Of a stretch of 64,000 bases of DNA, positions 51,073-60,675 are shown piece by piece. The stretch lies in the NCBI RefSeq assembly GCF_000423565.1, contig NZ_AUIF01000036.1:1-64000 (forward strand), in the 5' to 3' direction. This DNA comes from Runella zeae DSM 19591. Its GTDB lineage: Bacteria > Bacteroidota > Bacteroidia > Cytophagales > Spirosomataceae. The notes beneath the pieces were generated by a model. That model had not been told where the DNA came from, did no database searches, and was given only the letters and a program-made list of their open reading frames with translations. The stretch's first letter is position 1. Each line of letters opens with the position of its first letter. The translations under genes were made by a program, and so were the position numbers.

Positions 51073-54000
51073 ATGATTAACAAATGGCTTTTTAGCTCCA
51101 TACTCTGGTGGTGTGGAACAGGGGTACTTTGTGCCCAATCGGACTTCGTACCCAAGGTCATACCACAATCTCCCAACGCCGCTGCCATTGGTAAATACGG
51201 CGATGTGCCTATTACTTTGAATACGGGTCAAATCAATCCTTCTATCCCTTTGTATGAAATCAAACTCAATGATTTCTCTTTTCCTATATCATTATCCTAT
51301 GCTAGTTCGGGTCTCAAAACCAACGAAACCCCTAGCTGGACGGGCTTAGGGTGGACATTGTCGGCTACGGGAGTTATCAATCGACAGCTGCGGGGACTCC
51401 CGGATGAAACCACTCATGGATTCAATGGACTACATCCCACCGCAAGCACGGTCAAATCAATCGCCAATGGAGGATACTCCCCTACAGGAATGTACAGTGG
51501 ACTAACATTTTTGCAGTTTCAAGCTAAGATTGCCGCTGATAATGAATATGATTCAGAGCCAGATATGTTTGTATTAAGTTGTGCTGGAATAGGTGGTAAG
51601 TTTTTCTTTGACCAGACCCAAGCTGGAACAAGTCTCAAAAGTCCCGTCTGGATTCCGTATCAAGGTATAAAATTAGAAGCAGAATTTAATTTCAATGCCA
51701 GCGACCCTACCACGGTTTATAACTTAAACAATACCCAAGGTAGAATTGACACCATCAGAGTTGTAGATACCAAAGGCATCAAATATATCTTTGCCTACAA
51801 AGAACGTGGGTACGATGATGATGAAGCAAGTTTTGGCAAACGTCACGTAAATGCTTGGTATCTGACCAAAATCATAACCCCCAATGGTCATACTATAGAT
51901 TTTACCTATAAAATAAGGCGCGTCGATATGCCTCCTACTCTTTCAGAGCAAAGATACAATATGCTTGCTGTCGCTACTGATGTAATTGTTTATAATCCTG
52001 GTCCTTCTTCGCCACAAGTATATAAAATCAACGAAGTGATTTTAGAAAAAATCACAATCAATAACGGAGAAGGTGGCGAGATTCTTTTTGTAGAAGAAAC
52101 TAATGATAGGAGCGACTGGACGTTTGGGAGCGAAAAAGCCAAAGCTCTTTCAGAAGTAATTGTCAAAAACCAAAACGGCGATACTATCAAAAGTTTTAAA
52201 TTTACCTACGCAGAGAGTGTAAATCGCTTGTTGCTACGTTCAGTACAAGAAAAAAACGGAACAGATGAACTTCCCCCTCATGAGTTTGAATATGTTCAAG
52301 AAGGCAGCATTCCTCCTTTACCCAATTTGAGTAGTAACTTGTCAGTATTATACAATCAAGACCATTGGGGGTATTACAATACTAACAATACCTCTTCTCT
52401 CTTGCCCACGGTCTCTTATATCAACAACTTGAGCGGAGGCACCGACATCGCAATCCTTGCCACCAATAGAGACCCCGATGCCTCAAAATCAGTAATAGGA
52501 CAGCTTTCAAAAATTACGTATCCTACTCAAGGAATGACTCAGTTTGAATGGGAGGGCAACACTTATCAAGAAGATGCCAATCTCCCTAAACGATACACTT
52601 CTTGTAGCGGTACCATGCAAGCTATTTCCACTCTTAGTTTAAGTGGTAGTGGAAGCAGTGTAGATCCTGTATCAGTAGCGGATACTTTTGTCGTAACTCA
52701 GTATAATTTCTGCTCTGAAATTTATCATTCGGTTCATTTCCAAAACAATGATGATGTTATCAATGCTGACATCATTTTGACAGATATATATGGAAATATT
52801 ATGTATAAAAACACGTGGGAGCGAATCCGACCCACGACTTTACCAGAAGCGGGTGAAACCAAAACACAGACTAGCAAACTACTTTTACCAGCCGGAACCT
52901 ATATTCTGAAAATAGTGATGACTGCCGAAGGTAGGTTCAACGCGGCAGGCCTCATAGCGGATGCAACGGTTGAATTTCGGAAAATTGTTCCCCCTTCAGG
53001 TAGTAATTTTATTACTAAAAATGCGGGAGGTGTGAGAATTGCGAAAATAAAAGATTGTGTCTCCTCATCGGGCTGCAACGTAAAAGAATACAAATACAAT
53101 ACACCTGACCAACCGACTCTTTCCAGCGGAGTGCTTGATACCTCTCCCATATACGATTATGCGATGCAAATATCACTTCCAATCACTGGGGGGGGCTGTG
53201 TTTTCAATATTCCTCATTTAGCCTTTACATCCCAAAGTCACTTACCTATATCGACCACTTTGGGTAACCACATGTCTTATCGGTATGTAAAAGTAATTGA
53301 AACGGACGAAACAAATCCGTCTTCTAACAACGGCTATACCATCAATACATACAATACAAGTAGCGAATTTTCTGACCTTGGAGATGAAGAATTTCCTTTT
53401 CCTCCTAAAACTTCATTAGAATGGAAAAGAGGTAATTTAGCCAAAAGTAAATCATATAATTCATCAAACTCTTCCGTCAAAGAAACCACCAACATATATG
53501 CCGCAGAGCTGGATTCATCTAATCATTATAGTGAATTTACAGGCCTCAAGTTTGGATTATCTCAATTGATTACTTGTTCTGTCAGTGGGAATACTAGAAG
53601 CTATTTATACGCTGCCTATGTGATGGCCTCAGGATTCAACTATTTAGCTTCTACAATCGATACGCTTAAATTTTCTGGAGGAGAGGTGGTAACCCGTACC
53701 AATTATGAGTATAGTAATTGGTCCCATTTCCAACCCACCGCTACCGAAACGGTCGATAGTCAGCAAAAAACCATCAGAACCGAAATGAAGTATGCAGGAG
53801 ACTTACTAACGGACTTAGATTTAGGAAGTTCGGCAACAGTTCTCAATGCAAAAAATATGATTTCAATTCCATTACATCAGACTACAAAAGTAGACAATTC
53901 CATTACCAAAATTCAAAAGACCTATTATTCGTCCTTTCCTTTAGTGAGTAAAATTGAGGTGTTTGAGGGGAACTCTACTAATCCTCAAACAATTTCATTG

Positions 54001-54450
54001 ACAGATTATGACAACAGAGGTAACCTACTCTCTTTTAATCAGAATTTGGTGGGTCCTTATACTTCCTATCTTTGGGCTTATAAAAAGCTACTGCCAATTG
54101 CTGAAATAAAAAATGCTACTAAAAGTCAAGTGGAGTCCGCACTCTCTGCTATTTCAGTAGGCGGTGTAGCTATGGATTTTGATAAAGTAGGTGCCATTAC
54201 AAACGAGGCTGACCTGTTGTATATTATTAATCAACTTAGGAGTCAGTTGCCCAACGCTCTTGTCACGGGTTTAACCTATACCCATCTAGTAGGGACAAAG
54301 AATTTGATTAGCCCAGCCAATCAAACCACTAAGTTTGAATATGATGCCTTGGGACGCCTCAAAACTACACATACCCAAAATGGTGCGAATGTTGTCACGG
54401 ACATGCAACCTGTCCAGCAATATCAATATCATTATAAAACCAATGAATAA
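51073..54450 (+). CDS. Secreted RHS/SpvB-type N-terminal YD-repeat protein
   Basis: 1125 residues. Signal peptide residues 1-22 (LFSSILWWCGTGVLCAQ). The N-terminal section (PQSPNAAAIGKYGDVPITLNTGQINPSIPLYEI; ISLSYASSGLKTNETPSWTGLGWTL; GVINRQLRGLPDE) is the widespread Bacteroidota RHS-companion start. Further YD-like strands continue to the end, where TTKFEYDALGRLKTTHT closes the protein without an RHS core or toxin. In related genomes such a protein is usually followed by an RHS-core protein; here the RHS-core gene is upstream instead and lacks its own start. It may be a surface structural protein or half of a split RHS system. A promoter was not identified. Confidence 0.85.
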   Translation: MINKWLFSSILWWCGTGVLCAQSDFVPKVIPQSPNAAAIGKYGDVPITLNTGQINPSIPLYEIKLNDFSFPISLSYASSGLKTNETPSWTGLGWTLSATGVINRQLRGLPDETTHGFNGLHPTASTVKSIANGGYSPTGMYSGLTFLQFQAKIAADNEYDSEPDMFVLSCAGIGGKFFFDQTQAGTSLKSPVWIPYQGIKLEAEFNFNASDPTTVYNLNNTQGRIDTIRVVDTKGIKYIFAYKERGYDDDEASFGKRHVNAWYLTKIITPNGHTIDFTYKIRRVDMPPTLSEQRYNMLAVATDVIVYNPGPSSPQVYKINEVILEKITINNGEGGEILFVEETNDRSDWTFGSEKAKALSEVIVKNQNGDTIKSFKFTYAESVNRLLLRSVQEKNGTDELPPHEFEYVQEGSIPPLPNLSSNLSVLYNQDHWGYYNTNNTSSLLPTVSYINNLSGGTDIAILATNRDPDASKSVIGQLSKITYPTQGMTQFEWEGNTYQEDANLPKRYTSCSGTMQAISTLSLSGSGSSVDPVSVADTFVVTQYNFCSEIYHSVHFQNNDDVINADIILTDIYGNIMYKNTWERIRPTTLPEAGETKTQTSKLLLPAGTYILKIVMTAEGRFNAAGLIADATVEFRKIVPPSGSNFITKNAGGVRIAKIKDCVSSSGCNVKEYKYNTPDQPTLSSGVLDTSPIYDYAMQISLPITGGGCVFNIPHLAFTSQSHLPISTTLGNHMSYRYVKVIETDETNPSSNNGYTINTYNTSSEFSDLGDEEFPFPPKTSLEWKRGNLAKSKSYNSSNSSVKETTNIYAAELDSSNHYSEFTGLKFGLSQLITCSVSGNTRSYLYAAYVMASGFNYLASTIDTLKFSGGEVVTRTNYEYSNWSHFQPTATETVDSQQKTIRTEMKYAGDLLTDLDLGSSATVLNAKNMISIPLHQTTKVDNSITKIQKTYYSSFPLVSKIEVFEGNSTNPQTISLTDYDNRGNLLSFNQNLVGPYTSYLWAYKKLLPIAEIKNATKSQVESALSAISVGGVAMDFDKVGAITNEADLLYIINQLRSQLPNALVTGLTYTHLVGTKNLISPANQTTKFEYDALGRLKTTHTQNGANVVTDMQPVQQYQYHYKTNE

Positions 54451-54454
54451 TCTT

Positions 54455-55975
54455 ATGAAATTGTACATCACTAGTATTATTTTGGTACTGAGTTTGGGTG
54501 GTTTTCTAAAAGCCCAATTACCTCAGCAAGAAGGTCACTTCACCGACCTCAAAACAGCCCTAAAACACCCCAAAGAAGTCAAAAAGTTGGTGTTGAGCGA
54601 GGCAAAAGGGTTGGAACGCAAACTCCATAAGTTCAAGAATTTGGAAGTGTTGGAAGTAGAAGGCACCTCCCTACAAAGCCTGCCCGCTAACATTGGCAAA
54701 CTAAAAAAACTCAAGGAACTTCGCCTTGCCAATAATCAATTGACGGACTTACCGGCTACTTTGGCCAATCTTCCTCAATTGGAAGTACTAAACCTAGCCA
54801 ACAACCGCCTCAAAGAAATTCCCCAAAATCTACAGCAGCTTCCTACCCTCAAAAACCTTCAACTCAGGGGCAATCAGCTCAAAGGAATACTTTTAAGACC
54901 AGAGGATTTGCAACATACCCCACTCTATACTTCCCTTACGGAGGCATTGAAAGAACCCGAAAAAGTGTTGCGGCTATCGCTCAACAATCTTCAAGAACTC
55001 CCCGAATCAATCGGTCAATTCAAAAACTTGCAGTCTCTCAATCTCAACAATGGTTACTTAAGCCAATTGCCCGAAAGCATCAATCAGCTAGGTCAGCTGC
55101 AAGAATTGAGTTTGGTCAACAATCGCCTCACGGAATTGCCCTCATCACTGACCGATTTAAAAAACCTACAATCCCTCAATCTCAGCGCCAATCCACTTGC
55201 CAAACTGCCTGAAAACCTAGGGAAGCTTACACAACTCAAACAACTGACCGCCCTGCAGTGTCGTCTCACGGATTTGCCGTCTTCTGTCGGGGATTTGAAA
55301 ATGTTGGAGCAGTTGCATTTGTCTGGCAATCGCTTCCAATCCTTGCATGAATCCATTGGCTCCTTGTCAAACCTAAAACTACTAGACTTATCCCAAAACC
55401 CGTTGCAATCTTTGCCCCAAACCGTGGGTAACTTAGGTAATCTCAAACAGCTCAATTTGTCCCAAAATCAGTTGCTGAAACTGCCCGAAAACATCGGTAG
55501 CTTGAAAGAATTAAAGCTCCTGAATCTTAATCAAAATCAGTTAGATGCACTTCCAAAATCGTTAGGGGATTTAAAATTATTAGAAAACTTGCAATTGAAT
55601 GGCAATACGCTCAAGGCATTGCCTGAGTCGATTGGGAAGTTAGCTAAACTCAAAAACCTAGACCTCAACTTTAACCAATTACAACAACTCCCCGCTGGCA
55701 TTGGAGAATTGGGTAGCCTCAAAAACCTCCAATTGCTTGGCAATCAACTCAAAACGCTTCCTGCGCAAATAGGCCAATTAAAAAACCTTAGCTCGCTGTC
55801 GTTAGACAAAAACCCCATCCAATCGCTGCCAGATTTGTCTAAGCTAAAGCAGTTAAGTCACCTTAGTTTTGATTTCAAACAATTGCCCGTAGCAGAAGTC
55901 GAAAAACTCAAAAATAGTCTATTGCAAACCTCCGTTTCACCTTTACAGGTCCGACAGTTGGATTTCCTTAAATGA
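54455..55975 (+). CDS. Secreted leucine-rich-repeat protein
   Basis: 506 residues from ATG 54455, which starts the signal peptide MKLYITSIILVLSLGGFLKAQ; an ATG at 54443 overlapping the previous stop adds four residues. About 17 leucine-rich repeats of 23 residues (LP..I..L..L..L.L..N.L) form the typical bacterial LRR solenoid. The block is split: a cap-like phrase, F..LK.ALK.P..V..L.L, occurs near residues 31-46 and again near 175-190 (YTSLTEALKEPEKVLRLSL), so the protein is two LRR units in tandem. No catalytic or T9SS C-terminal domain is seen. It starts 4 bases after the RHS-companion stop, so the two are probably made together and act at the surface or in the periplasm as binding proteins. 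Confidence 0.92.
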   Translation: MKLYITSIILVLSLGGFLKAQLPQQEGHFTDLKTALKHPKEVKKLVLSEAKGLERKLHKFKNLEVLEVEGTSLQSLPANIGKLKKLKELRLANNQLTDLPATLANLPQLEVLNLANNRLKEIPQNLQQLPTLKNLQLRGNQLKGILLRPEDLQHTPLYTSLTEALKEPEKVLRLSLNNLQELPESIGQFKNLQSLNLNNGYLSQLPESINQLGQLQELSLVNNRLTELPSSLTDLKNLQSLNLSANPLAKLPENLGKLTQLKQLTALQCRLTDLPSSVGDLKMLEQLHLSGNRFQSLHESIGSLSNLKLLDLSQNPLQSLPQTVGNLGNLKQLNLSQNQLLKLPENIGSLKELKLLNLNQNQLDALPKSLGDLKLLENLQLNGNTLKALPESIGKLAKLKNLDLNFNQLQQLPAGIGELGSLKNLQLLGNQLKTLPAQIGQLKNLSSLSLDKNPIQSLPDLSKLKQLSHLSFDFKQLPVAEVEKLKNSLLQTSVSPLQVRQLDFLK

Positions 55976-56004
55976 AATGAAGGTATCAACTTAATGTAAG
56001 AATC

Positions 56005-57108
56005 ATGAAAACCAGCATTTTACTTTTACTTTTAGGCTGCGGTTATTTATCGGCCATTGCCCAACGCTACCCCAATGATTCAATCGTGGAAGTGCGGCTG
56101 TTGACCAGCGGAAACGTTACTTTTGCGGGTGCCAATAGCGTCACCGCCGTTAAGGGAGCCCTCAGCAATCGCCAAAACAAAGCCGATTCACTCATCAAAC
56201 GACGCAACGAAACGGCCAATAACAAGGTCACGGTCTTTACCAAAAAAGAAGATGAAGGCAAATCCCACGGCAATGTGACCTTACCCGTTCCCCCCAATTA
56301 CAAACTCAACTTCCTGACCTCAACGGGCGATGTTACTTTGATTGATGTCAATGCCAACGTGATTGGAAGAGCCGAAAAAGGCAATCTCTCGGTCGTGCGT
56401 TCCTCGGGCAGAATGGAGCTCAAAACCGACACTCACAACATCACCGTCACCGACTCGGAGGCCAGCGGTTTTGTGATGACCAAAACGGGTACCGTTACCC
56501 TGCAAGACGTGGGCAGGGATTTGGTAGGAATCAGCCAAGAAGGCAAGGTTATCTATAAAACCACCACCAATTACTTCAAAACCCGCCGCTATGCCTCTTT
56601 TGACTTGAGTTTTGAAAAAGCCGAAGTAGAAGTAGCCAATGCCCCCGAGGGAGGTACTTTCACGGCTGTCAAAGGGAACATTGTCGTCAAAAATGCGGGA
56701 AAAAATGTACACCTCAAAACCACCGAAGGAAGCCTCAGCGTAGCTCCTGCCAGCATGGGCGTAAGGGCTCAAAATCGCCTAGGGGGTGTGGTGGTACAAA
56801 TGGCCGTCAACTCCACCTCTCTGGAACCCGTCGTGATTGAAGCCCAAGAAGGCAATGTCGATTTGTATGTGCCGCTGAATTTTGCGGGGGATTTTGTGAT
56901 TACCTTGGTTCAAAACAAAAACTTCAACATTCTCAATCGGGTCAATAGTTTTTTAGACCTTGGCTCCATAAAAGCCGAAGAAGTGGTCGATACCGAAAGC
57001 AAACGCCTCATGAGCCGCCACACGCAGATTTCAAGGGTGATTCGCAACGGCAAGCGTCCAGTCAGAATCAGGGTCGTCAATGGCAACGTCAATATCATTC
57101 GGATATAG
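56005..57108 (+). CDS. Secreted DUF4097-like beta-helix/adhesin-type protein
   Basis: 367 residues with signal peptide MKTSILLLLLGCGYLSAIAQ. The rest is a run of short beta strands separated by Gly/Asn/Asp turns (LTSTGDVTLIDVNANVIGRAEKGNLSVVRSSGRMEL; GTVTLQDVGRDLVGISQEGKVIY; TAVKGNIVVKNAGKNVHLKTTEGSLSV), the pattern of DUF4097-type putative adhesins. No enzyme motif is seen. It follows the LRR gene by 29 bases and precedes another secreted protein by 45 bases, so these accessory surface genes may be one transcript. Function is unknown beyond a probable structural or binding role in the envelope. Confidence 0.75.
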   Translation: MKTSILLLLLGCGYLSAIAQRYPNDSIVEVRLLTSGNVTFAGANSVTAVKGALSNRQNKADSLIKRRNETANNKVTVFTKKEDEGKSHGNVTLPVPPNYKLNFLTSTGDVTLIDVNANVIGRAEKGNLSVVRSSGRMELKTDTHNITVTDSEASGFVMTKTGTVTLQDVGRDLVGISQEGKVIYKTTTNYFKTRRYASFDLSFEKAEVEVANAPEGGTFTAVKGNIVVKNAGKNVHLKTTEGSLSVAPASMGVRAQNRLGGVVVQMAVNSTSLEPVVIEAQEGNVDLYVPLNFAGDFVITLVQNKNFNILNRVNSFLDLGSIKAEEVVDTESKRLMSRHTQISRVIRNGKRPVRIRVVNGNVNIIRI

Positions 57109-57153
57109 ACAAAGTATATACAGCATCGTTAGTTATTCAAAACTATTCAAGTA

Positions 57154-58917
57154 ATGAAAAAGATTATTTTTTACTTCCTTTTCCTGCTTCCTTTGGTGGG
57201 ATATACCCAAACCTACTGGACGGGAGCCGTTGACACGGATTGGAACACGGCGGGCAACTGGAGTTCGGGGGTTCCCAATTCATCTACGGCGGCCGTGGTA
57301 TCTAGTTGCAGTACCTGCCCAGTACTTACTTCCAATGTAGTCACGGGAGGTTTGACGGTAGATAGCGGAGGGAACCTTGATATCGGAACTTATACCGTGA
57401 CCGTCTACGGACTGTATTGGATGAACTGGGGCAATCTGACTTCCAACGGTGGGGTGATTGATGCGAGTCGCACGGGAAATGTACAAAACAGTCAGTTTTA
57501 TGGCAACCTCACGCTGCGTATCAATTCGGCGGGTACCAACAACTACCTCGGCGGCATGGGGGGCAATAATACCTATCACAACGATTTTACGCTAGAAGCC
57601 CACACGGGCGACTGGACTACTTTTGAGATAGGTCGGGGGTTGGTGGATACATACAAGGGCAAAGCAATCATCAGCAATGTAGGCAAAGGTTGGTTGGTAG
57701 TGGTCGATGCCAACAATTCCTACAATTCACCCACGGTTTTTGAAGATGATGTGGAGTTTCGCAACGTCCACGCCGACGAGGGACACCTGCAAATCTGTCT
57801 CAATGGGGGCAAAATCCGCTGCCTTAAGAAGGCTCGTTTTTTTGACAACACCAACAGCTTCAATTCTTACATTTGGCTGGGCAATGCTCAATTTGATGAC
57901 GAAACCGAAGTGGACACCCGCAAAGCACACATTTCGCTGGGGGGCTGTTTGTACAAAGAAGATTTTATTCTTAAAAACCGAGAGGGCGCTTTGGTAGAAT
58001 TAACTTGGAGTAATTTTGAAGAAGCGGTTGATTTTGTGATTCCGCCTTCGGTTCCTTTTTTATACGGGGATTTACGGATGAGTTATTCGTCTTTCTATGG
58101 CAATGCCAGTTCCACTCCGCTCAATATCCAACTAGGTTCTACCTCCACGCCCACTTCTTATCGACCCAATACCTTGATAAAACTAGCTTATATGTGGTCC
58201 ATCAATCGAGAATTTAATATCCAAGCTGATTACATTCATTATCAAAATTCGACCTTCCACAAGGCCACTACCATGAAACGAATTGGTCTGACGGGTACCC
58301 CTCCTAGTGGTTACATTGGCGGAGGGGTATGTCCAGGTTTCTCTCGTTTTGAGGGAACAATCAAATTCGACAACGAATTTGGAGACCATTGGGTATTAGG
58401 AGGTTATGGGCCAGATGTTTTCAAATCAGATGCGGAGTTTATCCAAGGTAATAATCCATGGGGGGCACTTAGGGCTTCCTACTCAGGGTCAACTACCTAC
58501 GAAGGCAACATCAGGATGTCGACGCATCCTGCTAGCTACAATGGGATTGTATGGGGAGAAAACACTGGTTTTTCAACGTTGGTATCGGGCAAAACAGTCT
58601 CAGTCGACCAATTTGGTTATGGTTTGTTGACCTTAGCGCGTTTCACACAGCTAGGTGCGACGACTCCACAAACGATTAATATGGGGACGGGGGCAGTACA
58701 ATTTTATGAATCTAAATTTGAAAGCCCACTGCAAGTGACCACGAGTCGGATCGGAATCGGAAAATCTACTTTTTTTGATGCTAGTTTTACCAAAACAGGA
58801 AGTGGTGCGGATGGATGCGAAGGTCAAAATACTTTCAAAAAGAAAGTCCATATCAAAAATCAATCGACGGGCAGTATTGTTTTTTACAATCAAAACAGCA
58901 AAGTAAACGCGCCTTAG
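57154..58917 (+). CDS. Secreted repetitive beta protein, probably shortened at the C-terminus
   Basis: 587 residues. The signal peptide (MKKIIFYFLFLLPLVGYTQ) is followed by WTGAVDTDWNTAGNWSSGVPNSSTAAVV, the opening of large Bacteroidota surface proteins, then beta-rich units such as FTLEAHTGDWTTFEIG, FEDDVEFRNVHADEG, FIWLG-type strands and GPDVFKSDAEFIQGN. Proteins of this type generally continue through more repeats to a T9SS sorting domain. Here the frame stops in YNQNSKVNAP with no sorting domain, so the gene is probably truncated. Repeat-like non-coding DNA follows immediately. The function is unknown; surface display or matrix structure is likely. Confidence 0.75.
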   Translation: MKKIIFYFLFLLPLVGYTQTYWTGAVDTDWNTAGNWSSGVPNSSTAAVVSSCSTCPVLTSNVVTGGLTVDSGGNLDIGTYTVTVYGLYWMNWGNLTSNGGVIDASRTGNVQNSQFYGNLTLRINSAGTNNYLGGMGGNNTYHNDFTLEAHTGDWTTFEIGRGLVDTYKGKAIISNVGKGWLVVVDANNSYNSPTVFEDDVEFRNVHADEGHLQICLNGGKIRCLKKARFFDNTNSFNSYIWLGNAQFDDETEVDTRKAHISLGGCLYKEDFILKNREGALVELTWSNFEEAVDFVIPPSVPFLYGDLRMSYSSFYGNASSTPLNIQLGSTSTPTSYRPNTLIKLAYMWSINREFNIQADYIHYQNSTFHKATTMKRIGLTGTPPSGYIGGGVCPGFSRFEGTIKFDNEFGDHWVLGGYGPDVFKSDAEFIQGNNPWGALRASYSGSTTYEGNIRMSTHPASYNGIVWGENTGFSTLVSGKTVSVDQFGYGLLTLARFTQLGATTPQTINMGTGAVQFYESKFESPLQVTTSRIGIGKSTFFDASFTKTGSGADGCEGQNTFKKKVHIKNQSTGSIVFYNQNSKVNAP

Positions 58918-59285
58918 ATGGTGGTAAATGGAGGCTTTGACAAACGCAGATTATTGGCTATATGCCCCCCTTTTTCGGTGAAAATCTGCGCTTGTATTAT
59001 TCAGCGCACTTCTGCGGGTAAAAAACAAAACTTTTTTCGTTTTGGTAAATTTATGGATATACCGCCTGTGGATAGATTCTGCCCCATTTCTCTTTCAAAA
59101 CAGGCAATATTGGTCGGTTGTACTGCTTAATTCTCTTATTGAGAGATTGAAGCCATGAAGTTCCGCGACCCACGGGGAAAATTGTATATTTGAGTACTTT
59201 AAGCTCAATAAACGGTTTTTTTGCTTTTTTTGTGAAGCTACAAACACCGCTCTTAGCAGCACTCAAGGGGTGTTGAAGGTAGTTT
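58918..59285. other. Intergenic region with a repeat-like remnant
   Basis: 368 bp without a convincing gene. Between 58940 and 59035 there are CGCAGATT and AATCTGCG arms and a TCTGCG..TTCTGCGGGTAAAAA stretch like short intergenic repeats of this group. Small open frames on both strands (for example 59051-59266, minus) have no recognisable motif. Confidence 0.6.
58940..59035. repeat. Candidate intergenic repeat ('CTGCG' type)
   Basis: Four CTGCG/CGCAG-containing words occur within 95 bp (ACGCAGATT, AAATCTGCGC, CAGCGCAC, TTCTGCGGG), and the first two form an inverted pair. Position directly after the shortened surface gene suggests a recombination scar. Identity is by pattern only. Confidence 0.35.
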
Positions 59286-60155
59286 TCATTTTTTTGACCA
59301 AGGATAAGTGATTTGTTTCCAGAATGTTTTGGGAAATTTGGCTAACCCCGGAAACCCAAGCTTTATATCACTGCGCTCTTGGGGAACGTGCGCATGACCA
59401 AACAAATAATCCCAAATACTGAGCGTAATCCCAAAATTAATCCCATAACTCCCTTTAGGAATTTCTTCGGCATGATGCCAAAGATGCATCTGAGGACTAT
59501 TGAGGAGGTATTTGAGTGGCCCTAATGGCAAATAGATATTGGCGTGGTTGAGGTGGCCGATAGCAAGCGTAAAAATATGGACAATGAAAAAATCATCAAT
59601 TCCAAAACCAATCATGGCCAAGGGAATATATTCGATAGTGCGATAGATTACGTTTTCCATCCAATGATATCGCAAATGAGCCGCAAAGCCCATTTCTTCT
59701 ACGCTGTGGTGTACCTTGTGAAATTCCCACATCCACGGCACTCGATGAAGTAAACGGTGAACATTCCACTGCACAAAATCCCGAACCACGAAGAGCGTCA
59801 GCAATTGCGCCCATTTAGGGAGCGCTGCTACGTTGATAGCCACCAGATTTTTTATACCAAAAAGCCCAAGAAAATCATTAAAAGCTTGTACCGCTACGTT
59901 GGAGAGAGCATTGTATGCCACCAAAGAAAACAGAAAAAAATTGAAGAACATGTAAAACACGTCCAACCAAAAATCGTGTCGAAGGGTGGCTTGATTTTTG
60001 CGCCAAGGGAAAGCAATTTCGAGCCCCCATACTAAAAGTGAAAGCCCAACAAGCCAATAAAAGTAATTGTGCCAAGAGGGATGGATAATTTCATTGAGGA
60101 GGTAATTGAAATAACCTGAGTAACCTCCTACAAGTGCATCAATGTATTTTTGCAT
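59286..60155 (-). CDS. Sterol desaturase / fatty acid hydroxylase family membrane protein
   Basis: 289 residues. Four or more membrane segments and the full set of iron-binding His boxes are present: HRLLH (HxxxH), HKVHHS (HxxHH) and HLWHHAEE (HxxHH), with GHLNHANIYLP in between. The family uses a di-iron centre and O2 to hydroxylate or desaturate lipids in the membrane. In Bacteroidota the substrate is often a fatty acid, carotenoid or sphingolipid; it cannot be told here. The gene starts opposite the small zinc-finger gene, 202 bases away. It is the intact counterpart of the remnant at 28973, although the two are not close copies. Confidence 0.93.
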   Translation of the reverse strand: MQKYIDALVGGYSGYFNYLLNEIIHPSWHNYFYWLVGLSLLVWGLEIAFPWRKNQATLRHDFWLDVFYMFFNFFLFSLVAYNALSNVAVQAFNDFLGLFGIKNLVAINVAALPKWAQLLTLFVVRDFVQWNVHRLLHRVPWMWEFHKVHHSVEEMGFAAHLRYHWMENVIYRTIEYIPLAMIGFGIDDFFIVHIFTLAIGHLNHANIYLPLGPLKYLLNSPQMHLWHHAEEIPKGSYGINFGITLSIWDYLFGHAHVPQERSDIKLGFPGLAKFPKTFWKQITYPWSKK

Positions 60156-60200
60156 ATTTTAAACTCTAATTTAGGGTATGCTCGATTGAAACAAAGTTCG

Positions 60201-60229
60201 GTGATATTGAGATAGAGAGAAGTGATATT
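60201..60229. promoter_or_regulatory. Direct repeat GTGATATT spaced 21 bp
   Basis: GTGATATT occurs at 60201-60208 and 60222-60229, exactly 21 bp apart (two helical turns), in the divergent gap between the desaturase and zinc-finger genes. This spacing is typical of dimeric activator sites such as LytTR. No other evidence. Confidence 0.3.
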
Positions 60230-60357
60230 TGTTACAAATCGTTTAAGGTTTTTGTTGTTAATAGTAATTGGTTGTTATAACGTTTTTATTGCGTTTAAAA
60301 TTTGCACTTTTTAAAAATAATCTTTAATATTGCTATCATAAAAAAACATCTATCACA

Positions 60358-60675
60358 ATGCCTAAATTAGACCGCGCTGATTTTAAATACAATGCCAAAG
60401 TTTTTGAGAAAACGTGTCTTTGGTGTGGTACTATTTTTTTTGCCAGTCGCTCCACCGCTAAGTATTGCTCAGGCACTTGCCGAGGATATGCCAACCAAGC
60501 CAAACAAGCCGAAGAGGCTGTTCCATACGATGAAACTGAAAAGATGATTTCGGCTTTACTTTCAGAAAATGCCTACCTCAAAGGACAAATACAGCGCTAT
60601 GTGATTGAAAGTCAGATTTTAAGAGAAGAATTGGCGGCGTTGAAAGCAACTCAACAATCACTCTCTGAAGATTGA
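60358..60675 (+). CDS. Small zinc-finger / coiled-coil protein, function unknown
   Basis: 105 residues. Cys20, Cys23, Cys37 and Cys41 (CLWCG...KYCSGTC) form a plausible Zn(Cys)4 knuckle, like the zinc-finger piece found in endonuclease or DNA-binding small proteins of Bacteroidota. Residues about 55-98 are predicted helical and coiled-coil-like (EKMISALLSENAYLKGQIQRYVIE), which suggests dimerisation. No signal peptide. I do not recognise a named family. The gene is preceded by an A/T-rich divergent region and followed by the element with inverted ends, so nothing nearby explains its function; DNA binding is an inference. Confidence 0.75.
   Translation: MPKLDRADFKYNAKVFEKTCLWCGTIFFASRSTAKYCSGTCRGYANQAKQAEEAVPYDETEKMISALLSENAYLKGQIQRYVIESQILREELAALKATQQSLSED

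Noticed and set aside
54455-55975. Possible tandem repeat array or CRISPR-like DNA
   Set aside because: The periodicity is 69 bases because of 23-residue leucine-rich repeats; the DNA copies are diverged and in frame.
59051-59266. 71-codon minus-strand frame between the surface gene and desaturase
   Set aside because: No signal, domain or motif; possibly chance. Not enough for a transposase fragment call.
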